A DNA stretch of 64,000 bases from Methylophaga sp. OBS1 (GTDB lineage Bacteria > Pseudomonadota > Gammaproteobacteria > Nitrosococcales > Methylophagaceae): positions 29,305-93,304 of the forward strand of contig NZ_JAPDMS010000001.1 of assembly GCF_026319365.1 (NCBI RefSeq). Direction: 5' to 3'. Positions 26,472 to 35,397 of this stretch are shown here, piece after piece. Each line of letters opens with the position of its first letter. Position 1 is the stretch's first letter. The position numbers and the translations under genes were made by a program. A model generated the notes under the pieces. The model was not told the DNA's origin, searched no databases, and saw nothing but the letters and a program-made list of their open reading frames with translations.

Positions 26472-27403
26472 GGCTGAGCTATCAGAAACGCATCACCTTC
26501 ACTGCCATTATCATGGTCGTGGCCCTGATCCTGGTGATGGCGGCGCTGTGGATGCCGCATATCAAACGGGATGTAAAAATCATGGATGCGCTGTTTGTGA
26601 TTGATATCACCGACAGCATGAATGTTGAAGATGCCATGGTTGAGGGAGAGGCGGTGAGCCGTCTGGCGTGGGCCAAGGAATTCACCCGCCGTGCTTTTCT
26701 GGATATGCCCTGTGGTGCCCATGCCGGGCTGGCTATTTTCAGTGAAGCAAGAAGTCTGATTCTGATGAATCCGGTTGAGGTCTGCAGTAGTTATCATGAT
26801 CTCACGCAGATGCTGAACCAGTTCGATCCGCATATGGCCTGGGCGCGTTCCAGTGAAGTCTCCAAAGCCGTCTACACCGCCATACGTCAGGCCAAAGAAA
26901 TCGAACCGGAACCCACCATTGTGTTTGTCACTGATGGACACGAGTCGCCGCCATTACATGAATCGCTGTTCCCCAGATTTGATGGTAAACCCGGCGAGAT
27001 TCATGGTGTCCTGGTCGGGGTCGGCGGTGAAGATCTGTTACCGATCCCCAAAACCAATGAGCAGGGGGAAATAGAAGGGGTCTGGGAAGTGAATGATGTC
27101 ATGCATCAGGATGTCTATGCTTCGCTTCGCTCTGACAGCTCCAGAAACGTGCCGCAGGCGCGGACAGAACACCTTTCTTCCCAGAAAAAGTCACATCTGC
27201 AGACACTCGCTGATCGTGTCGGCTTTGAATTTGTGTCATCACCGACGAGACCGGGCAAACTCGTTGACGCGATTGAAAATGTCTCAGAGACACGTCCGCA
27301 GACCATCGACTATGATCTTTATGCCTGGTTTGCCGCCATTGCACTGGCACTGATTCTGCTGGTGTATTTACCCTACGGCTGGTTTATCCGAGCGGATGAT
27401 TAG
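26468..27403 (+). CDS. mxaL: MxaL, second type of VWA membrane protein
   Basis: A 311-residue protein with an N-terminal helix (TFTAIIMVVALILVMAALWM), a VWA domain whose MIDAS motif is the threonine form (VIDITDSMNVED), and a C-terminal helix (WFAAIALALILLVYLPYGW). Together with MxaC and MxaK it resembles the BatABCD-like complex built around a MoxR ATPase. It closes the classical R-S-A-C-K-L series; mxaD does not follow. Confidence 0.86.
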   Translation: MRLSYQKRITFTAIIMVVALILVMAALWMPHIKRDVKIMDALFVIDITDSMNVEDAMVEGEAVSRLAWAKEFTRRAFLDMPCGAHAGLAIFSEARSLILMNPVEVCSSYHDLTQMLNQFDPHMAWARSSEVSKAVYTAIRQAKEIEPEPTIVFVTDGHESPPLHESLFPRFDGKPGEIHGVLVGVGGEDLLPIPKTNEQGEIEGVWEVNDVMHQDVYASLRSDSSRNVPQARTEHLSSQKKSHLQTLADRVGFEFVSSPTRPGKLVDAIENVSETRPQTIDYDLYAWFAAIALALILLVYLPYGWFIRADD

Positions 27404-27477
27404 CGGCTAACAGCCTCTCAGCGGGAGCTGGCTATGATGTACCGGAACCGCAGTATTTTGTCCCGGCAGACAGAAGA

Positions 27478-28500
27478 TTGATGCTGGGCTGGGAAATCCC
27501 TGGTCTATTGTGGCTATTACCCCTGGCATTATTGCCATGGCTTAGCCACAACACCGATAAGACGGTCGCCTGGCAGGCGATGCTGCCCCATGACCGCCTG
27601 TCGACACTGCTGACACTGTTATTCAAGCTCCTGGGCAGCCTCGCTATCGCCTCATTATTGCTATCACTGGCCGGCCCTTATATTCCCGAGCGGCTGGTTG
27701 AACGTAACCGTCAGGGTGCGGAATTTGTGATCCTGCTGGACCGGAGTCGCAGCATGGATGACATTTTTGCCCGACCGCCCCGTAACACATTGCCCAGACA
27801 ACGCTTTTCCACCCGCAGCAAACGCACCGTTTCAGGTGATTACCTGCTCGAATTTGTCAAACGCCGTCCTGATGATCGTTTTGGATATATTTTATTCAGC
27901 ACCAGTGCGACAGAGATTCTGCCCCTCAGTTACAACCGCGAAGCGATCCTTGCCACTATTGAGGCGGGAGCGTTGGGTAAAGGCTTATCTAAAACCGATA
28001 TCTTCCAGGCATTGCGCCAAGCCGCTGAAATGTTTGAGGGAGAGGCTTACCGGGGCTCACGTAATATCTTGTTGATTTCCGATGGTGGTGAAATTCTCGA
28101 TGCGGATGAAAAATCCCAGGTACAGGCGCTTCTGGCCGAAATGCGGATTAATCTCTATTGGATCTATCTTCGCAGTATGAGAGGGATGACGCTGGATGAG
28201 CAGGCGGATGATAATCTGTTATGGCTGGATATGCCGGAGCGTAAATTGCACCGTTTTTTTAAACAGCTCACGACACCATACCAGGCCTTTGAGGCTGGTT
28301 CCCTGAAAGAGTTTGCCGCTGCCATTGATGAAATTGATCGCCAGCAATATCAGCCGCTGATTATTGAGGAACGTTTGCCCAAGCAGTCGCGTGCGGATGT
28401 ATTGTTATATCTGGCATTATTATGCTGCGGTGTGCTGGCGTTTGCCCGCCTCTATACCCGTTGGGGCGTAGAGAAAGCCTTTGATAAACACAGTGACTGA
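27478..28500 (+). CDS. Second MxaC-like VWA membrane protein (tandem paralog)
   Basis: A 340-residue protein collinear with MxaC at 24923. Shared features are the N-terminal LLPLA-LPW, the phrase DKTVAW, the helix ending LAGP, the MIDAS motif LLDRSRSMDD, then PERKLHRFFK, FEAGSL and EIDRQQYQ near the end. The membrane helices fall at the same places. Differences are spread along the whole length, so the duplication is not recent. It begins 74 bases after mxaL with a weak ribosome site. The usual mxa cluster has one mxaC, so this copy may form an alternative or mixed complex. Confidence 0.85.
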   Translation: MMLGWEIPGLLWLLPLALLPWLSHNTDKTVAWQAMLPHDRLSTLLTLLFKLLGSLAIASLLLSLAGPYIPERLVERNRQGAEFVILLDRSRSMDDIFARPPRNTLPRQRFSTRSKRTVSGDYLLEFVKRRPDDRFGYILFSTSATEILPLSYNREAILATIEAGALGKGLSKTDIFQALRQAAEMFEGEAYRGSRNILLISDGGEILDADEKSQVQALLAEMRINLYWIYLRSMRGMTLDEQADDNLLWLDMPERKLHRFFKQLTTPYQAFEAGSLKEFAAAIDEIDRQQYQPLIIEERLPKQSRADVLLYLALLCCGVLAFARLYTRWGVEKAFDKHSD

Positions 28501-28565
28501 CAGTCGCAATCAGTGGCCGGCTTTGCTATCGTGACGGGATAACAAGTATTGAAGACCAAGCACCG

Positions 28566-29063
28566 ATGAGCCAATCCCCGCCCGCTGAATGGCTGGAAGT
28601 TTCCCTATCTGATCAGCAATGTCGTTTTTGGCACAATGAGCAATGCCTGTTCACTGCGCCTGTCTCAACCGCGTTGAATGGACCGGGTGAAGTCGATGGC
28701 AGCGGCTGTACCCCCCGGGGCTGGCATCAAATCCGGGCCTGTATCGGTACGGGACAGCCTGTCAACAGTGTGTTTGTGGGCCGACGTCCTACCGGTGAAA
28801 TCTACCATCCTCAACTGGCAGCGCAATTTCCCAAACGTGACTGGATTTTGACCCGGATTTTATGGCTCAGCGGGTTGGAAATCGGCAGAAACCGATTGGG
28901 AAATGTTGATACAATGCGCCGCTATATTTATATCCACGGTTGCCCCGATTCGGCGCCGATGGGGCAGCCAATCTCCCATGGCTGTATCCGTATGCATAAT
29001 CAGGATCTGCTGGCTTTGTATGACCAGGTTAAACCCGGTCTCAAAGTACTGATTCGCGAATAG
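28566..29063 (+). CDS. L,D-transpeptidase (YkuD) domain protein without signal peptide
   Basis: A 165-residue single-domain YkuD protein. The catalytic signature ISHGCIRMHNQD contains Cys140, and the upstream conserved histidine lies in YIYIHGCPDSAPMG. YkuD enzymes form 3-3 peptidoglycan cross-links or attach lipoproteins in the periplasm. Here no signal peptide or LysM domain is visible, so the protein may be cytoplasmic and act in muropeptide trimming, like LD-carboxypeptidase-type relatives. It is 12 bases upstream of nagZ, which supports a peptidoglycan-recycling role. Confidence 0.85.
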   Translation: MSQSPPAEWLEVSLSDQQCRFWHNEQCLFTAPVSTALNGPGEVDGSGCTPRGWHQIRACIGTGQPVNSVFVGRRPTGEIYHPQLAAQFPKRDWILTRILWLSGLEIGRNRLGNVDTMRRYIYIHGCPDSAPMGQPISHGCIRMHNQDLLALYDQVKPGLKVLIRE

Positions 29064-29075
29064 GGTTGAAATGCT

Positions 29076-30125
29076 ATGACACTAGGACCATTGATGGTCG
29101 ATCTGCTTGGCACCGCGCTGAGTGAGGACGAGAAAGACATTCTGCAACATCCGCTGGTCGGTGGCGTCATTCTGTTCAGCCGCAATTTCGATAATGTCAG
29201 TCAGCTAGAAGCCCTCTGCAAGCAGATTCACGCCCTGCGGCAACCACACTTGTTGATTGCGGTGGATCATGAAGGCGGCCGGGTTCAACGCTTCCGCGAC
29301 GGTTTCACCCGGCTACCGCCGGTTGGCGCGATCGGAAAGACATTTCATCAACACCCCAGGTTGACGCTGCAACGCGCTGAGCAAACCGGCTGGCTGATGG
29401 CGGCTGAACTCCGTGCCGTCGGTGTTGATTTCAGTTTTGCCCCGGTGCTGGATCTGGATTATGGCGTCAGTGAAGTGATTGGCGACCGGTCTTTTCACCG
29501 CGATCCGCAAGCCGTCACTACAATTGCCCGTGCCTATATACAGGGCATGCGCAAAGCCTGGATGTCGGCAGTGGGTAAACATTTTCCCGGTCATGGCGCG
29601 GTGGAAGTTGACTCCCACCAGGGGCTGCCGGTCGATAGCCGTTATTTTGAAGATATGCTGCAGGCTGACATGTTACCTTTCAGCCAGCTGTGTCAGAAAG
29701 AACTCGCAGGTATTATGCCAGCACATATTGTCTACGAGCAGAGTGACGCGCTTCCGGCTGGTTTTTCCCGTTTCTGGTTGCAGGAAATCCTCAGAGAGCG
29801 ACTCGGTTTTCAGGGTGCGATTCTGAGTGATGATCTGAGTATGGCAGGGGCAGCGATAGCCGGCGGTCCACTGGAACGGGCAGAAGCGGCACTGGAGGCC
29901 GGTTGCGATATGGTGCTGGTCTGCAATAATCCCGGCAGTGTGGTTGAGGTTATCGATGGTTTAAAAATCAAACCGGATCCTCTGCGTCATGCCCGTCTGG
30001 TTCGTTTGCATGGACGACATGCCACGCCCAGGGAGGAACTGCTGACCAGCGGCGAGTGGAAACAAGCCGTTGAAACCATTGCCGGCTATTCACCGGATCC
30101 GGAAATGGAGCTGAACCTGGTATGA
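29076..30125 (+). CDS. nagZ: Beta-N-acetylhexosaminidase NagZ
   Basis: A 349-residue family 3 glycoside hydrolase that removes GlcNAc from anhydromuropeptides in the cytoplasm. Seen are AVDHEGGRVQRF, the NagZ signature GKHFPGHGAVEVDSH, whose Asp and His drive catalysis, and ILSDDLSM with the nucleophile Asp. There is no signal peptide, as expected. It overlaps the MscS gene by 4 bases. AmpD, the next recycling enzyme, is encoded at 53272. Confidence 0.94.
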   Translation: MTLGPLMVDLLGTALSEDEKDILQHPLVGGVILFSRNFDNVSQLEALCKQIHALRQPHLLIAVDHEGGRVQRFRDGFTRLPPVGAIGKTFHQHPRLTLQRAEQTGWLMAAELRAVGVDFSFAPVLDLDYGVSEVIGDRSFHRDPQAVTTIARAYIQGMRKAWMSAVGKHFPGHGAVEVDSHQGLPVDSRYFEDMLQADMLPFSQLCQKELAGIMPAHIVYEQSDALPAGFSRFWLQEILRERLGFQGAILSDDLSMAGAAIAGGPLERAEAALEAGCDMVLVCNNPGSVVEVIDGLKIKPDPLRHARLVRLHGRHATPREELLTSGEWKQAVETIAGYSPDPEMELNLV

Positions 30126-31873
30126 AAATCTGGTCTTATCTGCTTCTGCTTTTATTGAGCGTCAATGTTCAGGCCGGGGTTTATCCCGGTGCTGCGGTTA
30201 CCAGTCAGCAGTCAGAGAATAAATCTTCTCAGGCTGAAAACGCCAAGCCGGTGTCGCGTTTACCGAGTCCGCAGGCGACGGTAAAACAATTTATCAGCGC
30301 CATGACCCGGGTTGCCACCGGTGAAGATGAGGCGATTGACAAGGCGGTGGCGACGCTGGATTTATCTAAAGTCAGCCCGTTGATTCAGGAGGAGCGCGGT
30401 CAGCAGACCGCCCGCCTGTTGTTCAGCGTGATTCAGCTGGGTGAAATTCCCAAAATAGAAGAGATTCCGCTAAGCCCCAAGCTTGAACAATACACACTGC
30501 TGCGAAGTGAAGCGGGCAATGTGGTGCTGCGTATCAATGATCAGAACAACTGGTTATTCAGCAGTAAAACGGTGGAAAGTGTGCCGGCTATTTTTGACCT
30601 GTTGACCCAGGAGCAGAGCTTCACTGAAGGCGATGAGAGCTCGGTGTCACTGCCCACCAGTGTTCAACTGCGTGCACAAATGCCACCGGTTCTGAAACAG
30701 GGCTTTCTGCTGGAGTACTGGCAGTGGATTGGCTTGTTTCTGATTATCGTGGTGGGCTCAGTCGCCGACAAAGTGCTGGCCTGGGTGCTGAAAATCAATG
30801 TCAGCCGCTGGCAGAAACAACACCCGTCTTTTGAAACACTGGACAGTAATGTGTTGCGGCCGCTGGGCCTGATGGCGATGGCGTTAATGTGGTGGTCGGG
30901 ATTAAATATGCTTGGGTTACCCGATACCGCCCTGGTGATCCTGCTGGTGGCAGTGAAACTGCTGGTGTCATTATCCGGTATCTGGAGCGCCTTTCGGATT
31001 GTCGATATTTTTGATGCCCTGTGGACAGGTCGGGCACTCAAAACACGCAATAAATTCGATGATCTGCTGGTGCCGATGGTCAGCAAAAGTCTCAAAGTTT
31101 TTGTGGTGGTTATCGGTATCGTCTTTGCCGCGGATAATCTCAACATTGATGTCACCAGTCTACTGGCGGGTCTGGGTCTGGGCGGTCTGGCTTTCGCGCT
31201 GGCGGCGAAGGACCTGCTGGGTAACTTTTTCGGGTCGGTGACCGTACTGCTCGACCGTCCGTTCAGCATCGGCGACTGGGTGGTGATTGGTGATATTGAA
31301 GGTACTGTGGAGCAGGTTGGTTTCCGCAGTACAAGGGTGAGAACTTTTTACAACTCGCTGGTCACGATGCCCAACTCGATTCTGACTACCACCAAGATTG
31401 ATAATATGGGTGCCCGACGGTTCCGCAGGATGAAGCACGTATTGTCGGTCACTTACGATACGGGGCCGGAGCGAATCGAAGCCTTCTGCGAAGGGATCCG
31501 CAAGATCATTCAGCTGCACCCTTACATGCGTAAGGATTATTATCACGTCTATTTCAATGAATATGGCGCAGCCTCATTGAATATACTGGTTTATGTGTTC
31601 TGGGCAACGCCCGACTGGAGCACAGAGCTGCGTGAACGACATCGCTTTTTGCTGGATATTTTGCGCCTGGCCAAACAACTGGAAATCGAGTTTGCCTTCC
31701 CGACCCAGACGCTCTACCTCAAACGTGGCGATGTGGAGCATCCTCCTGTGGAACCGTTCAAACCCGGCATGAGTCAGGAAGAAGCCTTGGCTCGGGGGCA
31801 GAGGGAGGCCGAGTCTATAGTCAGCCAGACACTGGGTACTGATATCCCGGGCCCGGTTGAGTTTCCAAGATAA
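30122..31873 (+). CDS. MscS-family mechanosensitive channel with periplasmic N-terminal domain
   Basis: A 583-residue protein with a signal peptide (MKIWSYLLLLLLSVNVQAG) and a periplasmic region of about 160 residues. Four or five membrane helices follow from residue about 200. The pore helix is GLGLGGLAFALAAKDLLGNFFGS, and the beta domain starts at PFSIGDWVVIGDIEGTVEQVGFRSTRV with MPNS after it. These are MscS hallmarks. The extra N-terminal part places it among mid-size channels rather than E. coli MscS (286 residues). It protects against hypo-osmotic shock, useful in a halophilic methylotroph. Confidence 0.9.
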   Translation: MKIWSYLLLLLLSVNVQAGVYPGAAVTSQQSENKSSQAENAKPVSRLPSPQATVKQFISAMTRVATGEDEAIDKAVATLDLSKVSPLIQEERGQQTARLLFSVIQLGEIPKIEEIPLSPKLEQYTLLRSEAGNVVLRINDQNNWLFSSKTVESVPAIFDLLTQEQSFTEGDESSVSLPTSVQLRAQMPPVLKQGFLLEYWQWIGLFLIIVVGSVADKVLAWVLKINVSRWQKQHPSFETLDSNVLRPLGLMAMALMWWSGLNMLGLPDTALVILLVAVKLLVSLSGIWSAFRIVDIFDALWTGRALKTRNKFDDLLVPMVSKSLKVFVVVIGIVFAADNLNIDVTSLLAGLGLGGLAFALAAKDLLGNFFGSVTVLLDRPFSIGDWVVIGDIEGTVEQVGFRSTRVRTFYNSLVTMPNSILTTTKIDNMGARRFRRMKHVLSVTYDTGPERIEAFCEGIRKIIQLHPYMRKDYYHVYFNEYGAASLNILVYVFWATPDWSTELRERHRFLLDILRLAKQLEIEFAFPTQTLYLKRGDVEHPPVEPFKPGMSQEEALARGQREAESIVSQTLGTDIPGPVEFPR

Positions 31874-31899
31874 TTAGCATGAGACAGGTTTAAGCTTTA

Positions 31900-34800
31900 A
31901 TGGCCGAACAGTTTGTTCATCTTCATCTTCATACCGATTATTCTCTGATCGACGGTCTGGTCAGGGTAAAACCGCTGGTTAAACAGGTCGCTGAATACGG
32001 CATGCCCGCTGTGGCCATTACCGATCAGCACAATCTGTTTGCAGCAGTGAAACTGTTCAATGCTGCGATGCAGGCCGGGGTGAAACCCATTCTGGGTGCC
32101 GATTTACGCCTGCGCGATCCCAACGATGCTAAGCACAGCACCCGTTTTGTGGTTTTGTGTAAGAACCTGGACGGTTTTCATAATCTGTCGCGATTGCTAT
32201 CGCGGGCCTATATTGAGGGCCAGCATCTTGGGGTGCCAATGCTGGAGGCCGACTGGCTGGAAGGGCAGACAGACGGTTTGATCTGTCTGTCAGGTGGGCG
32301 TGAGGGCATTCTGGGCCGGGCGCTACTGAATCATCAGCACGACGAAGTTCAGAACCAGCTGGCTTTCTGGCAACGCCTGTTTCCCCAGCGTTTTTACCTG
32401 GAATTAATCCGCACCGGCCGCGAGGATGAAGAACGCTTTGTGCGTGAAGCGGTAGCCCTGGCTGCACAAAAGCAGATCCCGGTAGTGGCGACAAATGATG
32501 TTCGTTTCCTGGAGGCCAAGCATTTCGAAGCGCACGAGGCCAAGGTGTGTATTCACGATGGTCGTCAGCTGGATGACCCCCGTCGTCCCCGACTGTACTC
32601 GGAGCATCAGTATCTGCGCAGTGCCGATGAGATGGCAAAAGTCTTTGCCGATATTCCGGAAGCGATCGAAAACACGGTTGAAATTGCCAAGCGCTGTAAT
32701 CTTCAGCTGACACTGGGTGAGCATTATCTGCCGGACTTCCCGGTGCCGGCAGGCATGACGATTGAGGAATTCTTTGCTCAGGATTCCTTCAAAGGGCTCG
32801 AAGAACGCTTGCAGGTCTTATTTCCGGATGAGGCTGAGCGTGCCGCCAACCGGGCCCGCTATGAGGAACGTCTGCAGATTGAGCTGGACGTGATTAACTC
32901 CATGGGCTTTCCGGGCTACTTCCTGATTGTTGCCGACTTTATCCAATGGGCCAAAAATAACGGCGTGCCGGTGGGGCCGGGACGGGGCTCTGGTGCCGGT
33001 TCACTGGTGGCCTATGCGCTTAAAATCACCGACCTGGACCCGCTTCAGTACGATCTGCTTTTCGAACGCTTTCTGAACCCCGAGCGGGTGTCTTTGCCTG
33101 ACTTCGACGTCGACTTCTGCATGGATGGCCGTGACCGGGTGATCGAGTACGTCTCGCAGCACTATGGCCGGGATCATGTATCGCAGATCATCACCTATGG
33201 CACGATGGCGGCCAAAGCGGTATTGCGCGACGTCGGACGGGTGCTGGGACATCCCTATGGCTTTGTCGATCAATTGGCCAAGCTGGTGCCGTTTGAACTG
33301 AAAATGACGCTGACCAAGGCGCTGGAACAGGAGCCTCAGCTAAAAGAGCGTTATGACAACGAAGAAGAAGTCAAAGCGCTGATTGATCTGGCGCTGCAAC
33401 TGGAGGGGCTGACTCGTAACGTCGGTAAGCATGCCGGCGGCGTCGTCATCGCACCCAAGGAACTGACTGAATACACGCCGCTCTACTGCGAACATAACGG
33501 GGCGGGCCTGGTTTCCCAGTTTGATAAGGACGATGTCGAAAGTGTCGGACTGGTGAAGTTCGACTTTCTGGGGCTGAAGACCCTGACGGTGATCGACTGG
33601 GCAATGAATAACGTCCGCACGTTATTGGGGGAGAAAGCAGACGAAATCGACATCACCAATCTGCCGCTGAATGACAAACCCACATTTGATCTGCTCAAAC
33701 GTTGTGAAACTACCGCGGTATTCCAGCTGGAATCGCGTGGCATGAAAGAGCTGGTCAAGCGACTGCAGCCGGATACCTTTGAAGACATTATCGCGTTGGT
33801 GGCATTGTTCCGTCCCGGGCCGCTGCAGTCAGGCATGGTTGATGACTTTGTGAACCGTAAGCACGGTCGCGCCAAAGTCGATTATCCGCATCCCGATCTG
33901 GAGCCGGTACTGAAACCGACTTACGGCGTTATCGTCTACCAGGAACAGGTTATGCAGATCGCGCAAATCCTGGCGGGCTACAGCCTGGGTGGCGCCGATA
34001 TGCTGCGACGCGCGATGGGTAAGAAAAAGCCCGAAGAAATGGCCAAACAGCGGCAAATCTTCCTGGAAGGTGCAGCAGGCCGAGGTATCGAGGAAAAAGA
34101 AGCCGGTCCTATCTTTGACCTGATGGAAAAATTCGCCGAGTACGGCTTCAATAAATCGCACTCGGCAGCCTATGCGCTGGTCGCCTATCAGACTGCCTGG
34201 CTCAAGGCGCATTATCCCGCTGCCTTTATGGCTGCGGTGTTGTCAGCGGATATGGACAACACTGACAAAGTTGTTGGGCTTATCGACGAATGCCGTGATA
34301 TGAAACTCAATGTGATGCCGCCGGATGTCAACCACAGCAAGATTAAATTCACGGTCGAGGATGAGCGCACAATTCGATATGGTCTCGGCGCGATCAAGGG
34401 GGTCGGTGAATCGGCGCTGGCCGGTATTGTGGCTGAGCGTGAGCAGGGTGAGGAATTTGCTTCGCTCTATGATTTCTGCCGCCGCGTTGATATGCGCAAG
34501 ATTAACCGCCGGGTGATGGAGTCATTAGTCAAAGCCGGTGCCATGGACTCTCTGGGCGGTCATCGCGCCAGTCTGAGTGCCAGCCTGACCCGGGCGATGC
34601 AGATTGCCGAGCAGCATCGTCGTGACAAGGACAGTGGCCAGAATGATTTATTCGGTCTCAGTCCGGAAAGTGACACAGAACAGGATGAACCGCTGGAGCC
34701 AGCTGCGGAATGGGCAGAAGAGCATCTGCTATTGGCAGAGAAAGAGACGCTGGGGCTGTATCTGAGTGGCCATCCGATTGATCGATACGAAGCCGAGCTC

Positions 34801-35388
34801 GCGGCGTTCATCCCCAAAAAAATTAATGAACTTGATGCGCCGGAATCCAAGGGCTATCAGCGCAATGAAAAACCGGTTCTGACTGCCGGTTTGATTGTCG
34901 CCATCCGTACGATGAAATCGAAAAGTGGCAGCCGGATGGCCTTTATTACGCTGGATGATCAGAGTGGACGACTGGAGGTCCGGGTATTTGGTGAGGTCTA
35001 CGAACAGTATCAGAGCTTTATTCAGCCCGATAAACTGGTGGTTATTCAGGGCAAGATTGGTCAGGACAATTTCACCGGTGGCCTGTCTGCCACTGCGGAA
35101 AAAGTGTTTGATATCACCGGGGCGCGGGAAGCTTTCGGACAGGCATTACAGATTAACTTCTCCAGTGAGGATGAGGTTCATCCCTGGGTGGAGCAGCTCA
35201 AAAATACGCTGACGCCATTTAAAGGGGGAGCGCTTGGGATGGAACTCAGGTATCAGAATCAACAGGCCAGTGCGCTGTTCAAGTTTGGTGAAGAGTGGCA
35301 GATCACACCAAGCGATACCTTACTCAATCAGATCGCTGCGATGCCGGGAAAGGTTGCTGTTACAATGAAATACAAGTCCTCAGTATAA
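31900..35388 (+). CDS. dnaE: DNA polymerase III subunit alpha
   Basis: A 1162-residue replicative polymerase, near-identical in length to E. coli DnaE (1160). The N-terminal PHP domain starts FVHLHLHTDYSLIDGL. The polymerase palm includes GPGRGSGAGSLVAYALKI and the catalytic aspartates in LPDFDVDFC. KHAGGVVIAP, YGFNKSHSAAYALVAYQTAWLK and a C-terminal OB-fold (TAGLIVAIRTMKSKSGSRMAFITLDD) follow in the expected order. In relatives accA comes directly after; here two secretion/pilus ATPase genes lie between. Confidence 0.97.
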   Translation: MAEQFVHLHLHTDYSLIDGLVRVKPLVKQVAEYGMPAVAITDQHNLFAAVKLFNAAMQAGVKPILGADLRLRDPNDAKHSTRFVVLCKNLDGFHNLSRLLSRAYIEGQHLGVPMLEADWLEGQTDGLICLSGGREGILGRALLNHQHDEVQNQLAFWQRLFPQRFYLELIRTGREDEERFVREAVALAAQKQIPVVATNDVRFLEAKHFEAHEAKVCIHDGRQLDDPRRPRLYSEHQYLRSADEMAKVFADIPEAIENTVEIAKRCNLQLTLGEHYLPDFPVPAGMTIEEFFAQDSFKGLEERLQVLFPDEAERAANRARYEERLQIELDVINSMGFPGYFLIVADFIQWAKNNGVPVGPGRGSGAGSLVAYALKITDLDPLQYDLLFERFLNPERVSLPDFDVDFCMDGRDRVIEYVSQHYGRDHVSQIITYGTMAAKAVLRDVGRVLGHPYGFVDQLAKLVPFELKMTLTKALEQEPQLKERYDNEEEVKALIDLALQLEGLTRNVGKHAGGVVIAPKELTEYTPLYCEHNGAGLVSQFDKDDVESVGLVKFDFLGLKTLTVIDWAMNNVRTLLGEKADEIDITNLPLNDKPTFDLLKRCETTAVFQLESRGMKELVKRLQPDTFEDIIALVALFRPGPLQSGMVDDFVNRKHGRAKVDYPHPDLEPVLKPTYGVIVYQEQVMQIAQILAGYSLGGADMLRRAMGKKKPEEMAKQRQIFLEGAAGRGIEEKEAGPIFDLMEKFAEYGFNKSHSAAYALVAYQTAWLKAHYPAAFMAAVLSADMDNTDKVVGLIDECRDMKLNVMPPDVNHSKIKFTVEDERTIRYGLGAIKGVGESALAGIVAEREQGEEFASLYDFCRRVDMRKINRRVMESLVKAGAMDSLGGHRASLSASLTRAMQIAEQHRRDKDSGQNDLFGLSPESDTEQDEPLEPAAEWAEEHLLLAEKETLGLYLSGHPIDRYEAELAAFIPKKINELDAPESKGYQRNEKPVLTAGLIVAIRTMKSKSGSRMAFITLDDQSGRLEVRVFGEVYEQYQSFIQPDKLVVIQGKIGQDNFTGGLSATAEKVFDITGAREAFGQALQINFSSEDEVHPWVEQLKNTLTPFKGGALGMELRYQNQQASALFKFGEEWQITPSDTLLNQIAAMPGKVAVTMKYKSSV

Positions 35389-35397
35389 GGCGGCTCC

